Assembly: GCF_015234135.1 (NCBI RefSeq)
Contig: NZ_JADGIK010000002.1
Location: forward strand, 310,001 to 374,000
Reading direction: 5' to 3'
From: Faecalibacter rhinopitheci
GTDB taxonomy: Bacteria; Bacteroidota; Bacteroidia; Flavobacteriales; Weeksellaceae
Length of the DNA stretch: 64,000 bases
This document shows, one piece after another, positions 1 through 7,662 of the stretch (the stretch's first letter is position 1; each line of letters begins with the position of its first letter). A program made the position numbers and the translations under genes. The notes beneath the pieces are model-generated. The model saw nothing but the letters and a program-made list of their open reading frames with translations, did not search any database and had not been told where the DNA came from.

Positions 1-1
1 A

Positions 2-1138
2 TATCGAGCTGCAAACTATGAGTTTGACGGAATTATAAAAACTGAAGGTGTTCTAGAAATATTACCAGATAACAATTATGGATTTTTAAGATCATCAGAT
101 TTTAACTATTTATCTTCTCCAGATGACGTATATGTATCACAATCTCAAATTAGATTATTTGGTTTAAAAACCGGTGATACAATTACAGGAGAAGTAAGAC
201 CTCCGAAAGAAGGTGAAAAATATTTCCCATTAATTAAAATCATTGAAATTAATGGTCGTACACCAGATTATGTTCGAGATCGTATTGCATTTGAACATTT
301 AACTCCTCTTTTTCCAAACGAAAAATTTAATTTAAATCAATCTACAGCGTTATCAAATCGTGTTATAGATCTTTTTGCTCCAATCGGGAAAGGTCAACGT
401 GGTATGATTGTAGCCCAACCAAAAACAGGTAAAACATCTTTACTAAAAGATATTGCTAATGGAATTGCACAAAATCATCCAGAAGTATATCTAATTGTTT
501 TATTAATTGATGAACGTCCTGAAGAGGTAACCGACATGAAACGTTCTGTAAATGGTGAAGTAATTGCATCTACATTTGATGAGGAAGCTTCTCGCCATGT
601 AAAAGTTGCAAATATTGTTTTGGACAAAGCAAAACGTATGGTAGAGTGTGGACATGATGTTGTTATCCTATTAGATTCAATCACACGTTTAGCTCGTGCA
701 TACAATACTGTTTCTCCTGCTTCAGGAAAAGTATTATCTGGAGGAGTTGATGCAAATGCATTACACAAACCAAAGCGTTTCTTTGGTGCTGCTCGTAATA
801 TAGAAAATGGAGGTTCACTAACAATCATTGCTACTGCGCTAATAGATACAGGATCTAAAATGGATGAAGTAATTTTCGAAGAATTTAAAGGTACTGGTAA
901 CATGGAGTTACAATTAGACCGTAAAATTGCTAACAAGCGTATCTTCCCAGCTATCGACTTAGTAAATTCATCAACGCGTAGAGATGATTTATTATTAGAT
1001 GATGCTACTCAACAGAGAATGTGGGTTTTAAGAAATCATTTATCGGATATGAATCCTGTAGAAGCTATGGAATTCTTACATTCTCGTATTAAAAATACAA
1101 GAGATAATGATGAATTTTTAATTTCTATGAATAAATAA
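2..1138 (+). CDS. rho: Transcription termination factor Rho (5' truncated by window edge)
   Basis: Rho is the hexameric RNA helicase that ends transcription at Rho-dependent sites. The frame is open from base 2, so the first in-frame ATG (404) is internal and about 134 extra codons precede it. Those codons encode the primary RNA-binding domain ([16 protein letters not shown], then [17 protein letters not shown] and [15 protein letters not shown]), which follows E. coli Rho closely. Next come the P-loop ([10 protein letters not shown]), [15 protein letters not shown] with the Walker B Asp, and the [14 protein letters not shown] region of the secondary RNA site. The normal C-terminus is present. 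Flavobacterial Rho usually has a long low-complexity N-terminal extension, which would lie outside the window. A strong hairpin terminator follows the stop codon. Confidence 0.97.
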   Translation, partial: YRAANYEFDGIIKTEGVLEILPDNNYGFLRSSDFNYLSSPDDVYVSQSQIRLFGLKTGDTITGEVRPPKEGEKYFPLIKIIEINGRTPDYVRDRIAFEHLTPLFPNEKFNLNQSTALSNRVIDLFAPIGKGQRGMIVAQPKTGKTSLLKDIANGIAQNHPEVYLIVLLIDERPEEVTDMKRSVNGEVIASTFDEEASRHVKVANIVLDKAKRMVECGHDVVILLDSITRLARAYNTVSPASGKVLSGGVDANALHKPKRFFGAARNIENGGSLTIIATALIDTGSKMDEVIFEEFKGTGNMELQLDRKIANKRIFPAIDLVNSSTRRDDLLLDDATQQRMWVLRNHLSDMNPVEAMEFLHSRIKNTRDNDEFLISMNK

Positions 1139-1163
1139 TAAGATCCATTTCTTACAATATTAT

Positions 1164-1195
1164 ATCCATCTTGATTATCAAGATGGATTTTTTTT
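1164..1195 (+). terminator. Rho-independent terminator after rho
   Basis: A 10-bp perfect stem (ATCCATCTTG / CAAGATGGAT) with a 5-nt loop is followed by a run of eight T, 26 bases after the rho stop codon. Confidence 0.9.
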
Positions 1196-1227
1196 GAACG
1201 TAAATCATTTATAAAACTATAACGCAT

Positions 1228-1260
1228 AAAAAAAGCCCAAGAAAATAAATTCTTGAGCTT
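1228..1260 (-). terminator. Terminator of the tRNA array
   Basis: Read on the minus strand, AAGCTCAAGAA pairs with TTCTTGGGCTT (one G-U pair) and a run of seven T follows. It lies just 3' of the last tRNA gene of the array, so it probably ends the tRNA transcript. Confidence 0.8.
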
Positions 1261-1269
1261 TTAGCCTTG

Positions 1270-1353
1270 TACCTCAGGCGGGACTTGAACCCGCACGTCC
1301 TAATGGACACAGGATTTTAAGTCCTGCGTGTCTACCAATTCCACCACCAAGGC
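1270..1353 (-). tRNA. tRNA-Leu(UAA), array copy 4 in transcript order
   Basis: 84 nt. The anticodon stem CAGGA/TCCTG encloses loop CTTAAAA, giving anticodon UAA. A long variable arm (TGTCC-ATTA-GGACG) marks a class II leucine tRNA; the T arm is GCGGG-TTCAAGT-CCCGC. The 3' CCA is not encoded, so it must be added after transcription. It is the promoter-distal member of four tandem Gly-Leu pairs. Confidence 0.95.
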
Positions 1354-1374
1354 ATCCAACTTATAAAAAGTTAG

Positions 1375-1447
1375 AGCGGGAAACGAGACTCGAACTCGCA
1401 ACATTCAGCTTGGAAGGCTGACGCTCTACCAATTGAGCTATTCCCGC
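1375..1447 (-). tRNA. tRNA-Gly(UCC), array copy 4 in transcript order
   Basis: 73 nt, acceptor GCGGGAA/TTCCCGC. The anticodon stem TCAGC/GCTGA holds loop CTTCCAA, anticodon UCC, reading GGA and GGG. No encoded CCA. The spacer to the following Leu gene (1354-1374) differs from the A/T-rich spacer shared by the other three pairs. Confidence 0.95.
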
Positions 1448-1478
1448 AGAATCGAAAAAAATAAATTAATTTAAAAAG

Positions 1479-1562
1479 TACCTCAGGCGGGACTTGAACC
1501 CGCACGCTCTAATGAGCACAGGATTTTAAGTCCTGCGTGTCTACCAATTCCACCACCAAGGC
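1479..1562 (-). tRNA. tRNA-Leu(UAA), variant copy with altered variable arm
   Basis: 84 nt and the same as the other three Leu copies, except that the variable arm reads TGCTC-ATTA-GAGCG instead of TGTCC-ATTA-GGACG. Both sides of the arm changed together, so pairing is kept. Anticodon UAA, no encoded CCA. Confidence 0.95.
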
Positions 1563-1594
1563 AAAATTAATTTATATTTTCAGTTATTTCAAAG

Positions 1595-1667
1595 AGCGGG
1601 AAACGAGACTCGAACTCGCAACATTCAGCTTGGAAGGCTGACGCTCTACCAATTGAGCTATTCCCGC
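1595..1667 (-). tRNA. tRNA-Gly(UCC), array copy 3 in transcript order
   Basis: 73 nt, apparently identical by eye to the other three glycine copies; anticodon UCC in loop CTTCCAA; no encoded CCA. Confidence 0.95.
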
Positions 1668-1692
1668 AGTATTAAAGATTAATTAAAAAAAG

Positions 1693-1776
1693 TACCTCAG
1701 GCGGGACTTGAACCCGCACGTCCTAATGGACACAGGATTTTAAGTCCTGCGTGTCTACCAATTCCACCACCAAGGC
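1693..1776 (-). tRNA. tRNA-Leu(UAA), array copy 2 in transcript order
   Basis: 84 nt, same sequence as the copies at 1270 and 1908, with variable arm TGTCC-ATTA-GGACG and anticodon UAA. No encoded CCA. Confidence 0.95.
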
Positions 1777-1808
1777 AAAATTTAATTTAATCTTTTATTA
1801 TTTCAAAG

Positions 1809-1881
1809 AGCGGGAAACGAGACTCGAACTCGCAACATTCAGCTTGGAAGGCTGACGCTCTACCAATTGAGCTATTCCCGC
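1809..1881 (-). tRNA. tRNA-Gly(UCC), array copy 2 in transcript order
   Basis: 73 nt, same sequence as the other glycine copies, anticodon UCC. Its spacer to the next Leu gene (1777-1808) ends in the shared TTTCAAAG-type sequence seen next to three of the four Gly genes. Confidence 0.95.
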
Positions 1882-1907
1882 GTAATTATTATATTAACCA
1901 AAAAAAG

Positions 1908-1991
1908 TACCTCAGGCGGGACTTGAACCCGCACGTCCTAATGGACACAGGATTTTAAGTCCTGCGTGTCTACCAATTCCACCACCAAGGC
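1908..1991 (-). tRNA. tRNA-Leu(UAA), first Leu of the array
   Basis: 84 nt, anticodon UAA, long variable arm TGTCC-ATTA-GGACG, T arm GCGGG-TTCAAGT-CCCGC, no encoded CCA. Confidence 0.95.
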
Positions 1992-2023
1992 AAAATTTGA
2001 TTAATATTTTTAATATTTCAAAG

Positions 2024-2096
2024 AGCGGGAAACGAGACTCGAACTCGCAACATTCAGCTTGGAAGGCTGACGCTCTACCAATTGAGCTATTCCCGC
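2024..2096 (-). tRNA. tRNA-Gly(UCC), first gene of the array
   Basis: 73 nt, anticodon UCC, acceptor GCGGGAA/TTCCCGC, no encoded CCA. It is the promoter-proximal gene: a Bacteroidota-type promoter ends 11 bases upstream. Confidence 0.95.
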
Positions 2097-2107
2097 GTTT
2101 GTGAGTG

Positions 2108-2138
2108 CAAATATAGAACAGGATTTTTAATTACCAAA
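2108..2138 (-). promoter_or_regulatory. Promoter of the tRNA array (TTTG-N19-TATATTTG)
   Basis: On the minus strand a -33 TTTG (2138-2135) is followed after exactly 19 nt by TATATTTG (2115-2108). This fits the Bacteroidota housekeeping consensus TTTG-N19-21-TAnnTTTG. Transcription should begin near 2104, a few bases before the first tRNA-Gly. Confidence 0.8.
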
Positions 2139-2455
2139 CTTTTAAAAATAAAAAATCCTTATATTTTTAAAAGCCTATACTTAACTTATTAGAAACAATA
2201 ATTTTACGAGTGAATATTTTTATTAAAAAATTTAATCAAATATTTCAACACTACTTCCAAATGACGAATTATTCACTAAATATCCATTTTTAAGGCTCTT
2301 TTATATAAGAATTTTAACATCGAATTCTGTAAGTATTGTGAAATTTGATGGGTAGAATAGAATAGTTGACCTCACTTTGTATAGAATCTTTGCTATTTAT
2401 CATCTATTAATTAATAAAAATGAATTGATATTTTAAGATTCAAAAATTACTTTTA
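2139..2455. other. Intergenic AT-rich stretch, no gene seen
   Basis: About 317 bases between the tRNA promoter and the 3' end of the glycosylase gene. Start codons here open only frames of about ten codons or fewer on the plus strand. I see no tRNA-like or strongly folded RNA. A weak A/T inverted repeat (TTCAAAAA ... TTTTTTGAA, about 2440-2468) spans the glycosylase stop codon. Confidence 0.6.
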
Positions 2456-2956
2456 TTAGTTTTTTGAATTTAAAATGACTTCTGACCAAACTGATATTAG
2501 TTTGTTATAAGAGTAATTGGCATTTGCAGGGCTTGTACTAGGAAGAGAATGATAAGTAATATTTTCTAATTTGGGAAAGTATTTAAGATACATTTGCTCT
2601 GCTTTTTTCCCGTTAAATATTACTTTCTTTATGTTAGGATTTTCTATAATAAAAGCATTAATATCATTAGGTATTTCATCTTTTATAGCAGTATCCAATG
2701 ATCCATCTCTGTAAGCAGATTGTGCAACATCCCAAATTGCTATTTTATTATTTTCTGCGAATTGTTTTCTTAAGATATAATCTTCCTGATATTCTCCTTT
2801 AAATATATCAAATATAATTTTCCAAAAACGATTGCGGGGATGCCCATAATATTGGTTAAGCTGAATAGACATATCTCCAGGTAATGAACCTAATATAAGA
2901 AGTGAAGGTTGATGAGGCAGAATGGGTTGGAATGATTTTTTATTTATTTGTTCCAT
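2456..2956 (-). CDS. DNA-deoxyinosine glycosylase (uracil-DNA glycosylase superfamily)
   Basis: A 166-residue single-domain enzyme of the UDG superfamily, expected to cut hypoxanthine (deaminated adenine) from DNA and start base-excision repair. It has the family marks in order: ILGSLPGDMS (residues 21-30), the loop YYGHPRNRFW (36-45), IAIWDV (72-77) and the C-terminal LPSTSPAN (138-145), which replaces the HPSP-type motif of classical UDG. The length is normal. It stands alone: the upstream ABC-F gene has its own terminator in between, and the downstream side is empty. I assign the substrate from the family, not from sequence; mismatch-uracil activity is the alternative. Confidence 0.85.
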   Translation of the reverse strand: MEQINKKSFQPILPHQPSLLILGSLPGDMSIQLNQYYGHPRNRFWKIIFDIFKGEYQEDYILRKQFAENNKIAIWDVAQSAYRDGSLDTAIKDEIPNDINAFIIENPNIKKVIFNGKKAEQMYLKYFPKLENITYHSLPSTSPANANYSYNKLISVWSEVILNSKN

Positions 2957-2971
2957 AAAAATATAACGTAT

Positions 2972-3000
2972 AAAAAAGTGCTATATAAAAATAGCACTTT
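2972..3000 (-). terminator. Terminator after the ABC-F gene
   Basis: On the minus strand AAGTGCTAT pairs with ATAGCACTT across a short A/T loop, followed by a T run (2977-2972). It separates the ABC-F gene from the glycosylase gene. Confidence 0.85.
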
Positions 3001-3022
3001 ATAAACTGATTATATTGTAATG

Positions 3023-4936
3023 TTAAATAATTTGTGCAGATATTTCTTCCCACTCTAACATATTGCTTTCTAAATCTTTTTGAGCTTGTGTATATTCTTC
3101 AATCTCTTTTGATGTTTGGTTACCTAAAGCCATGTGCTTTTCCATTTCAGCAATTTTTGCTTCTAAAGCAGTAATATTACTTTCAACTTTAGTAAGTCGA
3201 TTGTTTAAACGTTTTTGTTCTTTTTCTTCTTCAAAACTTAACACACGTTTTTCTTGTTCGATTTTTACTTCTATCGATTTTTCAACCTTAGGAGCAGCGA
3301 TATTACCTTGCTCTACCTCACGGAAGTTACCAGCTTTTACTTCTGCTAAATAATCGTCAATACCAGATAAGTATTCTTTTACTTGTCCGTTACGGAAATC
3401 AAATACTTTATCTACTAAACCTTCTAAGAATTCACGGTCGTGAGAAACTAAGATTAATGTACCTGTATATTTTTGTAACGCTTTCTTTAAAATTTCTTTG
3501 GATTGAATGTCCAAGTGGTTCGTTGGCTCATCCATAATAAGAACATTAAATGGACGTAACAATAATTTACATAATGCTAATCTATTTCTTTCTCCTCCCG
3601 ATAGAACTGAAACCTTTTTTTCTGAAGCATCTCCTCCAAACATAAATGCACCTAAATAGTCGCGAACATGTTTACGTGATTCTTCTGTTGCTGAATTTTC
3701 CGCTTCTTCTAATACGGTAAGTTTATCATTTAAAACATGTGCTTGGTTCTGCGCAAAGTAACCAATCTCTACATTATGTCCATGTTTTATATTTCCTGTG
3801 AAAGGTTGATCTCCCGTAATACAGCGAGACAATGTTGTTTTACCTTGTCCATTCTGTCCTACAAAGGCAACTTTTTCACCTCTGTTGATAAACATTGAAA
3901 CATTATCAAAAACTTGATGATCACCAAAAGCAACACCTACATTTTCTAAATCAAAAATAACTCGACCTGGTTGGACTGCATCAATAAATCGGATATTCAT
4001 CTTTGTAACGTCATCATTTTCGATTTCGATACGATCAATTTTATCCAATTTTTTGATTAATGATTGTGCCATTGAGGCTTTATTTGCTTTTGCACGGAAT
4101 TTAGAAATTAATTCTTCCGTGTGCTTAATCATTTGTTCTTGGTTTTTCTGTGCTTGTTCTAGCTTAATGCGTCGATCTTCTCGTAATTCAAGATATTTTG
4201 TATAATTAGCTTTAAAGTCAGAAATATGTCTGTTTGCAATTTCTATTGTACGATTCGTCACATTATCTAAAAACTGACGGTCGTGAGATACTAATACAAC
4301 AGCACCTGCATAATCTTTTAGAAATTCTTCTAACCAAATAATAGAATCGATATCTAAGTGATTGGTAGGCTCATCTAACAACATTACGTCATGCTTCTGA
4401 AGTAATAATTTTGCTAATTCTATACGCATTCTCCATCCTCCAGAAAATTCTTCTGTTGGGCGATGAAAATCAGAATTTTTAAATCCTAATCCTGCAAGAA
4501 TTTGTTCAATCTCTGCATCTTTTGTATATCCACCTAAAAGACCATAACGATCTGTTAAACTAGAAATATCTTCGATTAATTTAGAATATTCATCAGATTC
4601 GTAATCTGTACGTTCTACCAATTCTTTGTTTACAAAATCTATTCGATTCTGTATTTCAACCAAAGCTTCGAAAGCTGAATCGGCTTCTTGCCACACTGTA
4701 CGACCTTGTACAAAGTCAATATCTTGTGATAAATATCCAACTGTAACGTCACCTTCGTAAACAATTTCACCTTCTGAAGGTTGATCTTGTTTTGATAATA
4801 ATTTTAATAAAGTAGATTTACCTGCTCCATTTTTACCAACTAAACCAACACGGTTTCCTTTATTGATACGAAACGAAACATCTTCGAATAAATATCGTCC
4901 TGAAAAATATACTCCTAAATTCTGTACTAATAACAT
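3023..4936 (-). CDS. ABC-F family ATPase
   Basis: A 637-residue soluble protein with two ABC ATPase cassettes and no membrane segment, the ABC-F architecture; members bind the ribosomal E site and relieve stalled translation. First cassette: Walker A GKNGAGKST (34-42), signature FSGGW (164-168), Walker B VMLLDEPTNHLD (184-195). A charged helical linker (about 240-320) is the P-site tRNA interaction motif. Second cassette: Walker A GQNGQGKTT (360-368) and signature LSGGERNRLAL. The last ~90 residues are a coiled coil, as in Uup/YdiF-type members. It carries no mark of an antibiotic-resistance ABC-F that I can see. The start codon lies only 4 nt after a TACTTTTG box. Confidence 0.92.
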   Translation of the reverse strand: MLLVQNLGVYFSGRYLFEDVSFRINKGNRVGLVGKNGAGKSTLLKLLSKQDQPSEGEIVYEGDVTVGYLSQDIDFVQGRTVWQEADSAFEALVEIQNRIDFVNKELVERTDYESDEYSKLIEDISSLTDRYGLLGGYTKDAEIEQILAGLGFKNSDFHRPTEEFSGGWRMRIELAKLLLQKHDVMLLDEPTNHLDIDSIIWLEEFLKDYAGAVVLVSHDRQFLDNVTNRTIEIANRHISDFKANYTKYLELREDRRIKLEQAQKNQEQMIKHTEELISKFRAKANKASMAQSLIKKLDKIDRIEIENDDVTKMNIRFIDAVQPGRVIFDLENVGVAFGDHQVFDNVSMFINRGEKVAFVGQNGQGKTTLSRCITGDQPFTGNIKHGHNVEIGYFAQNQAHVLNDKLTVLEEAENSATEESRKHVRDYLGAFMFGGDASEKKVSVLSGGERNRLALCKLLLRPFNVLIMDEPTNHLDIQSKEILKKALQKYTGTLILVSHDREFLEGLVDKVFDFRNGQVKEYLSGIDDYLAEVKAGNFREVEQGNIAAPKVEKSIEVKIEQEKRVLSFEEEKEQKRLNNRLTKVESNITALEAKIAEMEKHMALGNQTSKEIEEYTQAQKDLESNMLEWEEISAQII

Positions 4937-4940
4937 TTTG

Positions 4941-4948
4941 CAAAAGTA
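4941..4948 (-). promoter_or_regulatory. -7 box TACTTTTG immediately before the ABC-F start codon
   Basis: TACTTTTG on the minus strand fits TAnnTTTG, and the ATG begins four bases later, so the transcript could start at or within the start codon (leaderless). I see no good -33 TTTG, so this is only a candidate. Confidence 0.5.
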
Positions 4949-4963
4949 ATTCTTTTATTTGCT

Positions 4964-5437
4964 TTATAAAACAGATTTTGAATTTGATGATGATTTATAT
5001 GCAATTAAATAACATATTATTGATAAAATTATACAAATAATTGCTGGAATAATATATGCGCTTATTAAACTTATTTTTATAATTGAAATGGGTGAAATTT
5101 CTAGAAATTTAAAATAATGCAATACTCCAACTATAATTGTTATACCTAAAGATATATTCCAATTAAGGTGTTTTTTGTATGCAATAATAAATAAGATTAA
5201 ATAATTAATTGCAACTGCTATGAAACCTAAAATAATTTTAAAATAGATTAACCTTTTTAGTTTATTGGAAATTCCAAACTTGTCAGATTTTTCAGCAAAA
5301 TATGCGAAATTGTCTTTACCCAAAGATGTAATTAATTCTAAAAGATCTAATTCTATGAAAATATAAAATTGCTTTATACCCATAATTAGAAGTATGGCTG
5401 CAAAAAATTGGAATAATATCGATTTAAGATTATTCAT
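4964..5437 (-). CDS. Small integral membrane protein of unknown function
   Basis: 157 residues, not recognised. By eye there are four hydrophobic segments: about 8-26, 67-88, 93-110 and 123-147. A charged stretch lies between the first and second (about 35-64). The start overlaps the last 8 bases of the FAD oxidoreductase gene, so the two are translationally linked and probably co-transcribed. No catalytic motif is visible. The terminal tail is Ser-rich and basic. No terminator is visible before the ABC-F promoter, 27 bases downstream. Confidence 0.75.
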   Translation of the reverse strand: MNNLKSILFQFFAAILLIMGIKQFYIFIELDLLELITSLGKDNFAYFAEKSDKFGISNKLKRLIYFKIILGFIAVAINYLILFIIAYKKHLNWNISLGITIIVGVLHYFKFLEISPISIIKISLISAYIIPAIICIILSIICYLIAYKSSSNSKSVL

Positions 5438-6491
5438 TTAACAAATGATAAAAACGTGAAATATCTGCTTCTGGGTGGATTGGAGTATCAAATTCTAAAT
5501 AATTGTATAATTCTTCAACCATTACTGGCGCCAACATTGTTCCTCTAGTTCCCATCCCATTCAAACAAATTAGATTTTTAAATTTTGGATGGGCACCTAT
5601 TATAGGTCTACGGTCTGAGACTGTAGGACGTATAGAAGCCTTATGATCCACTACTTGAATATCATCTTCCAAGAATTGTTTTAAACCTGCTAAAAGAATA
5701 GTTTTTGCTTCTTCTGTAATTTCATAATTTACGTTATCTCTATCATAAGTGGCTCCAACAAAAAATTCTTTATTACCTAGCGGCATTAAAAATTCTTTTG
5801 CTTTTACGACTGCGTCTGGTAAAATTGCATCTGTTTTTACACGCAGCACCTCCCCTTTTACTCCAATTATTGGTAATTGACCAAACCACGGATTTTCTTT
5901 AATATGATAACCCTCAGAAAAAATTATTTTTTTAGCTTCTATGTCTTTATATATAACTTTATTGTTTTCTATTTCAAGTAAATTATAATTAAATGATTCA
6001 TCCAAACAATGATCTTTTAATTTTAAATATTGTTTAAAATCGGGTAGCAAATTACTTAAATCAATTCTTCCAGTTTCTAATACTTCTCCTGAACCAATAG
6101 GTTGATGAATATTTTTAAAAGTATTAAGGCGTGAAAAGTCTTTAGCCAAAAAATCTTTTAAATCTTCACGATCTGCTTTTTTATTCCAAGTCCTTTTTTC
6201 ATTTTCATCATTAAAAATTCTGAAAACCGGAAATTCATAAACATATTTTTGGTTTAATAATTGCTCAAACGAGTTGAAAACATTTTTTAACTTTTTGATT
6301 TGTTGTTTAGCATTCCAAACAATTGCAAATCTTTTTAGAACAACGGGGTTATATATTCCTGCAGCGATTGCTGAAGCTTTATGCTTATTATCATCAATGA
6401 TGATGAAAGATTTATTATTTTGTAATAATTGAAGAGCCATACAGCTACCTGCAACTCCTTGCCCAACTATTATATAATCAACTGTTTTCAA
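5430..6491 (-). CDS. FAD-dependent oxidoreductase (DAO family, MnmC oxidase-like)
   Basis: 353 residues. The N-terminal Rossmann FAD site is YIIVGQGVAGSCMA, with GxGxxG at 10-15. The C-terminus has the second FAD-contact region (SIRPTVSDRRPIIGAHP and LNGMGTRGTMLAP). This is the layout of the D-amino-acid-oxidase fold used by glycine oxidases, sarcosine oxidases and the oxidase half of MnmC. No methyltransferase half is fused and no substrate can be read from sequence. The product would be an imine or aldehyde from a secondary or primary amine. The gene diverges from the EEP phosphatase gene and overlaps the small membrane protein gene downstream. Confidence 0.82.
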   Translation of the reverse strand: MKTVDYIIVGQGVAGSCMALQLLQNNKSFIIIDDNKHKASAIAAGIYNPVVLKRFAIVWNAKQQIKKLKNVFNSFEQLLNQKYVYEFPVFRIFNDENEKRTWNKKADREDLKDFLAKDFSRLNTFKNIHQPIGSGEVLETGRIDLSNLLPDFKQYLKLKDHCLDESFNYNLLEIENNKVIYKDIEAKKIIFSEGYHIKENPWFGQLPIIGVKGEVLRVKTDAILPDAVVKAKEFLMPLGNKEFFVGATYDRDNVNYEITEEAKTILLAGLKQFLEDDIQVVDHKASIRPTVSDRRPIIGAHPKFKNLICLNGMGTRGTMLAPVMVEELYNYLEFDTPIHPEADISRFYHLLNE

Positions 6492-6510
6492 AAGTGTATA
6501 TTTAAGATTA

Positions 6511-6518
6511 CAAAGTTA
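6511..6518 (-). promoter_or_regulatory. -7 box TAACTTTG for the FAD oxidoreductase gene
   Basis: TAACTTTG on the minus strand ends 19 bases before the ATG, in the divergent 75-base gap. No clear -33 TTTG at the right distance. Confidence 0.45.
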
Positions 6519-6566
6519 CTAAAGTACAATCGACTAAAACGAACTAAAACTCAAGTTATCAAAATT

Positions 6567-7622
6567 ATGATTTACGTCTTTTATTTACTCTCAATTTTTC
6601 TGATTATATCAGTTCTATTACCTTTTATAAAAAGCGATCACTGGACAATCAGGGTATTTGATTATCCAAGATTTCAAAAATTAGTATTAATATTTGTGTC
6701 CTTTACTATTTGGATTTTTATTGATGATAAAACCATCTTAGATGATGTAATTCTGATACTCTTAGGGTTGTGTACAATTTATTTAGCATGGGTTATTATT
6801 CCTTATACTCCTTTAGGTAAACAGATGATAGATAAAGTTACACTAGATAAAGATGAAAAACCATTTAATCTTCTTGTTTCTAATGTTTATCAAGACAATA
6901 CAGATTATCATAAATTAGTTAATCTAATTAATAAGAATAATCCAGATATTGTTTTCTTGTTAGAAACAAACAAAGCATGGATGGAAAACATTCGGGAAGC
7001 TACTGATGAATTTCCTTATAAAATTGAAGTTCCTTTAGAAAATACATATGGATTATTATTCTACTCAAAACTACCTATAAGATTTCATGAAGTTAATTAT
7101 TTAATTAGCACAGAAATTCCATCTATAATTGTAGATGTTGAATATAATAATGAAATTGTACGACTATATGGCTTACATCCCACTCCACCAGTTCCACAAG
7201 AAAATGAAGAAAGTACAGAACGTGATGCAGAAATATTAATTACAGGTAAAGCTGCAAAAGAATATGGAAAAGCATGTATTGTCTTTGGAGACATGAATGA
7301 TGTGGCTTGGAGTAGAACTACAAAATTGTTTCTGAAAACATCTCAAATGTTAGACCCTCGAAGAGGACGTGGAATGTATAATACTTTTCACGAAAAATAT
7401 TGGTTTTTGAGATGGCCTCTAGATCATTATTTTTTAAGTTCACAATTTAGATTAGTAGATATGAAAATTGAAGATTCTGTAGGATCAGATCATTTTCCTA
7501 TATCAATTTCTGTTGTATTAAGAAAAGATGATACATCTGGTGAGATGGAATTAGATACTGAAGAAAAACAAGAAGTTGAAGAAAAGATAGAAGATGGCAT
7601 CGAGAAAGGCGATGCGAATTAA
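6567..7622 (+). CDS. Membrane-anchored endonuclease/exonuclease/phosphatase-family protein
   Basis: 351 residues from the ATG at 6567. Starts further upstream would overlap the divergent gene and add a non-membrane leader, so this start puts the first hydrophobic segment at the N-terminus. About three membrane helices occupy the first ~95 residues. An EEP (DNase I-like) domain follows, with NVYQDN, IVFLLETN (metal-binding Glu), a His-containing HPTPP, the GDMNDVAW metal/catalytic loop, DHYFLS and the C-terminal GSDHFPI. The domain should sit in the periplasm. The C-terminus is an acidic tail rich in Glu. The substrate is unknown; phosphodiesters or phosphoinositide-like lipids are possible. 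It ends inside a strong bidirectional terminator. Confidence 0.82.
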   Translation: MIYVFYLLSIFLIISVLLPFIKSDHWTIRVFDYPRFQKLVLIFVSFTIWIFIDDKTILDDVILILLGLCTIYLAWVIIPYTPLGKQMIDKVTLDKDEKPFNLLVSNVYQDNTDYHKLVNLINKNNPDIVFLLETNKAWMENIREATDEFPYKIEVPLENTYGLLFYSKLPIRFHEVNYLISTEIPSIIVDVEYNNEIVRLYGLHPTPPVPQENEESTERDAEILITGKAAKEYGKACIVFGDMNDVAWSRTTKLFLKTSQMLDPRRGRGMYNTFHEKYWFLRWPLDHYFLSSQFRLVDMKIEDSVGSDHFPISISVVLRKDDTSGEMELDTEEKQEVEEKIEDGIEKGDAN

Positions 7623-7662
7623 ACTAAAAGAGGATTGCTAAATAGCAATCCTCTTTTAGTTT
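7621..7662. terminator. Bidirectional terminator, perfect 20-bp stem
   Basis: AAACTAAAAGAGGATTGCTA pairs with its exact reverse complement at 7643-7662 around a 2-base centre. The stem includes bases of both convergent stop codons (7620-7622 plus, 7661-7663 minus), and A/T flanks give T runs in both directions. Confidence 0.9.

Noticed and set aside
475-936. A 153-codon open frame antisense to rho
   Set aside because: It lies fully within a conserved gene, has a composition expected from the opposite strand, and no domain. Treated as a shadow frame.
6429-6566. Upstream start for the EEP phosphatase giving 397 residues
   Set aside because: It would overlap the divergent FAD oxidoreductase gene and add a leader without conserved character; the ATG at 6567 places a membrane helix at the N-terminus.
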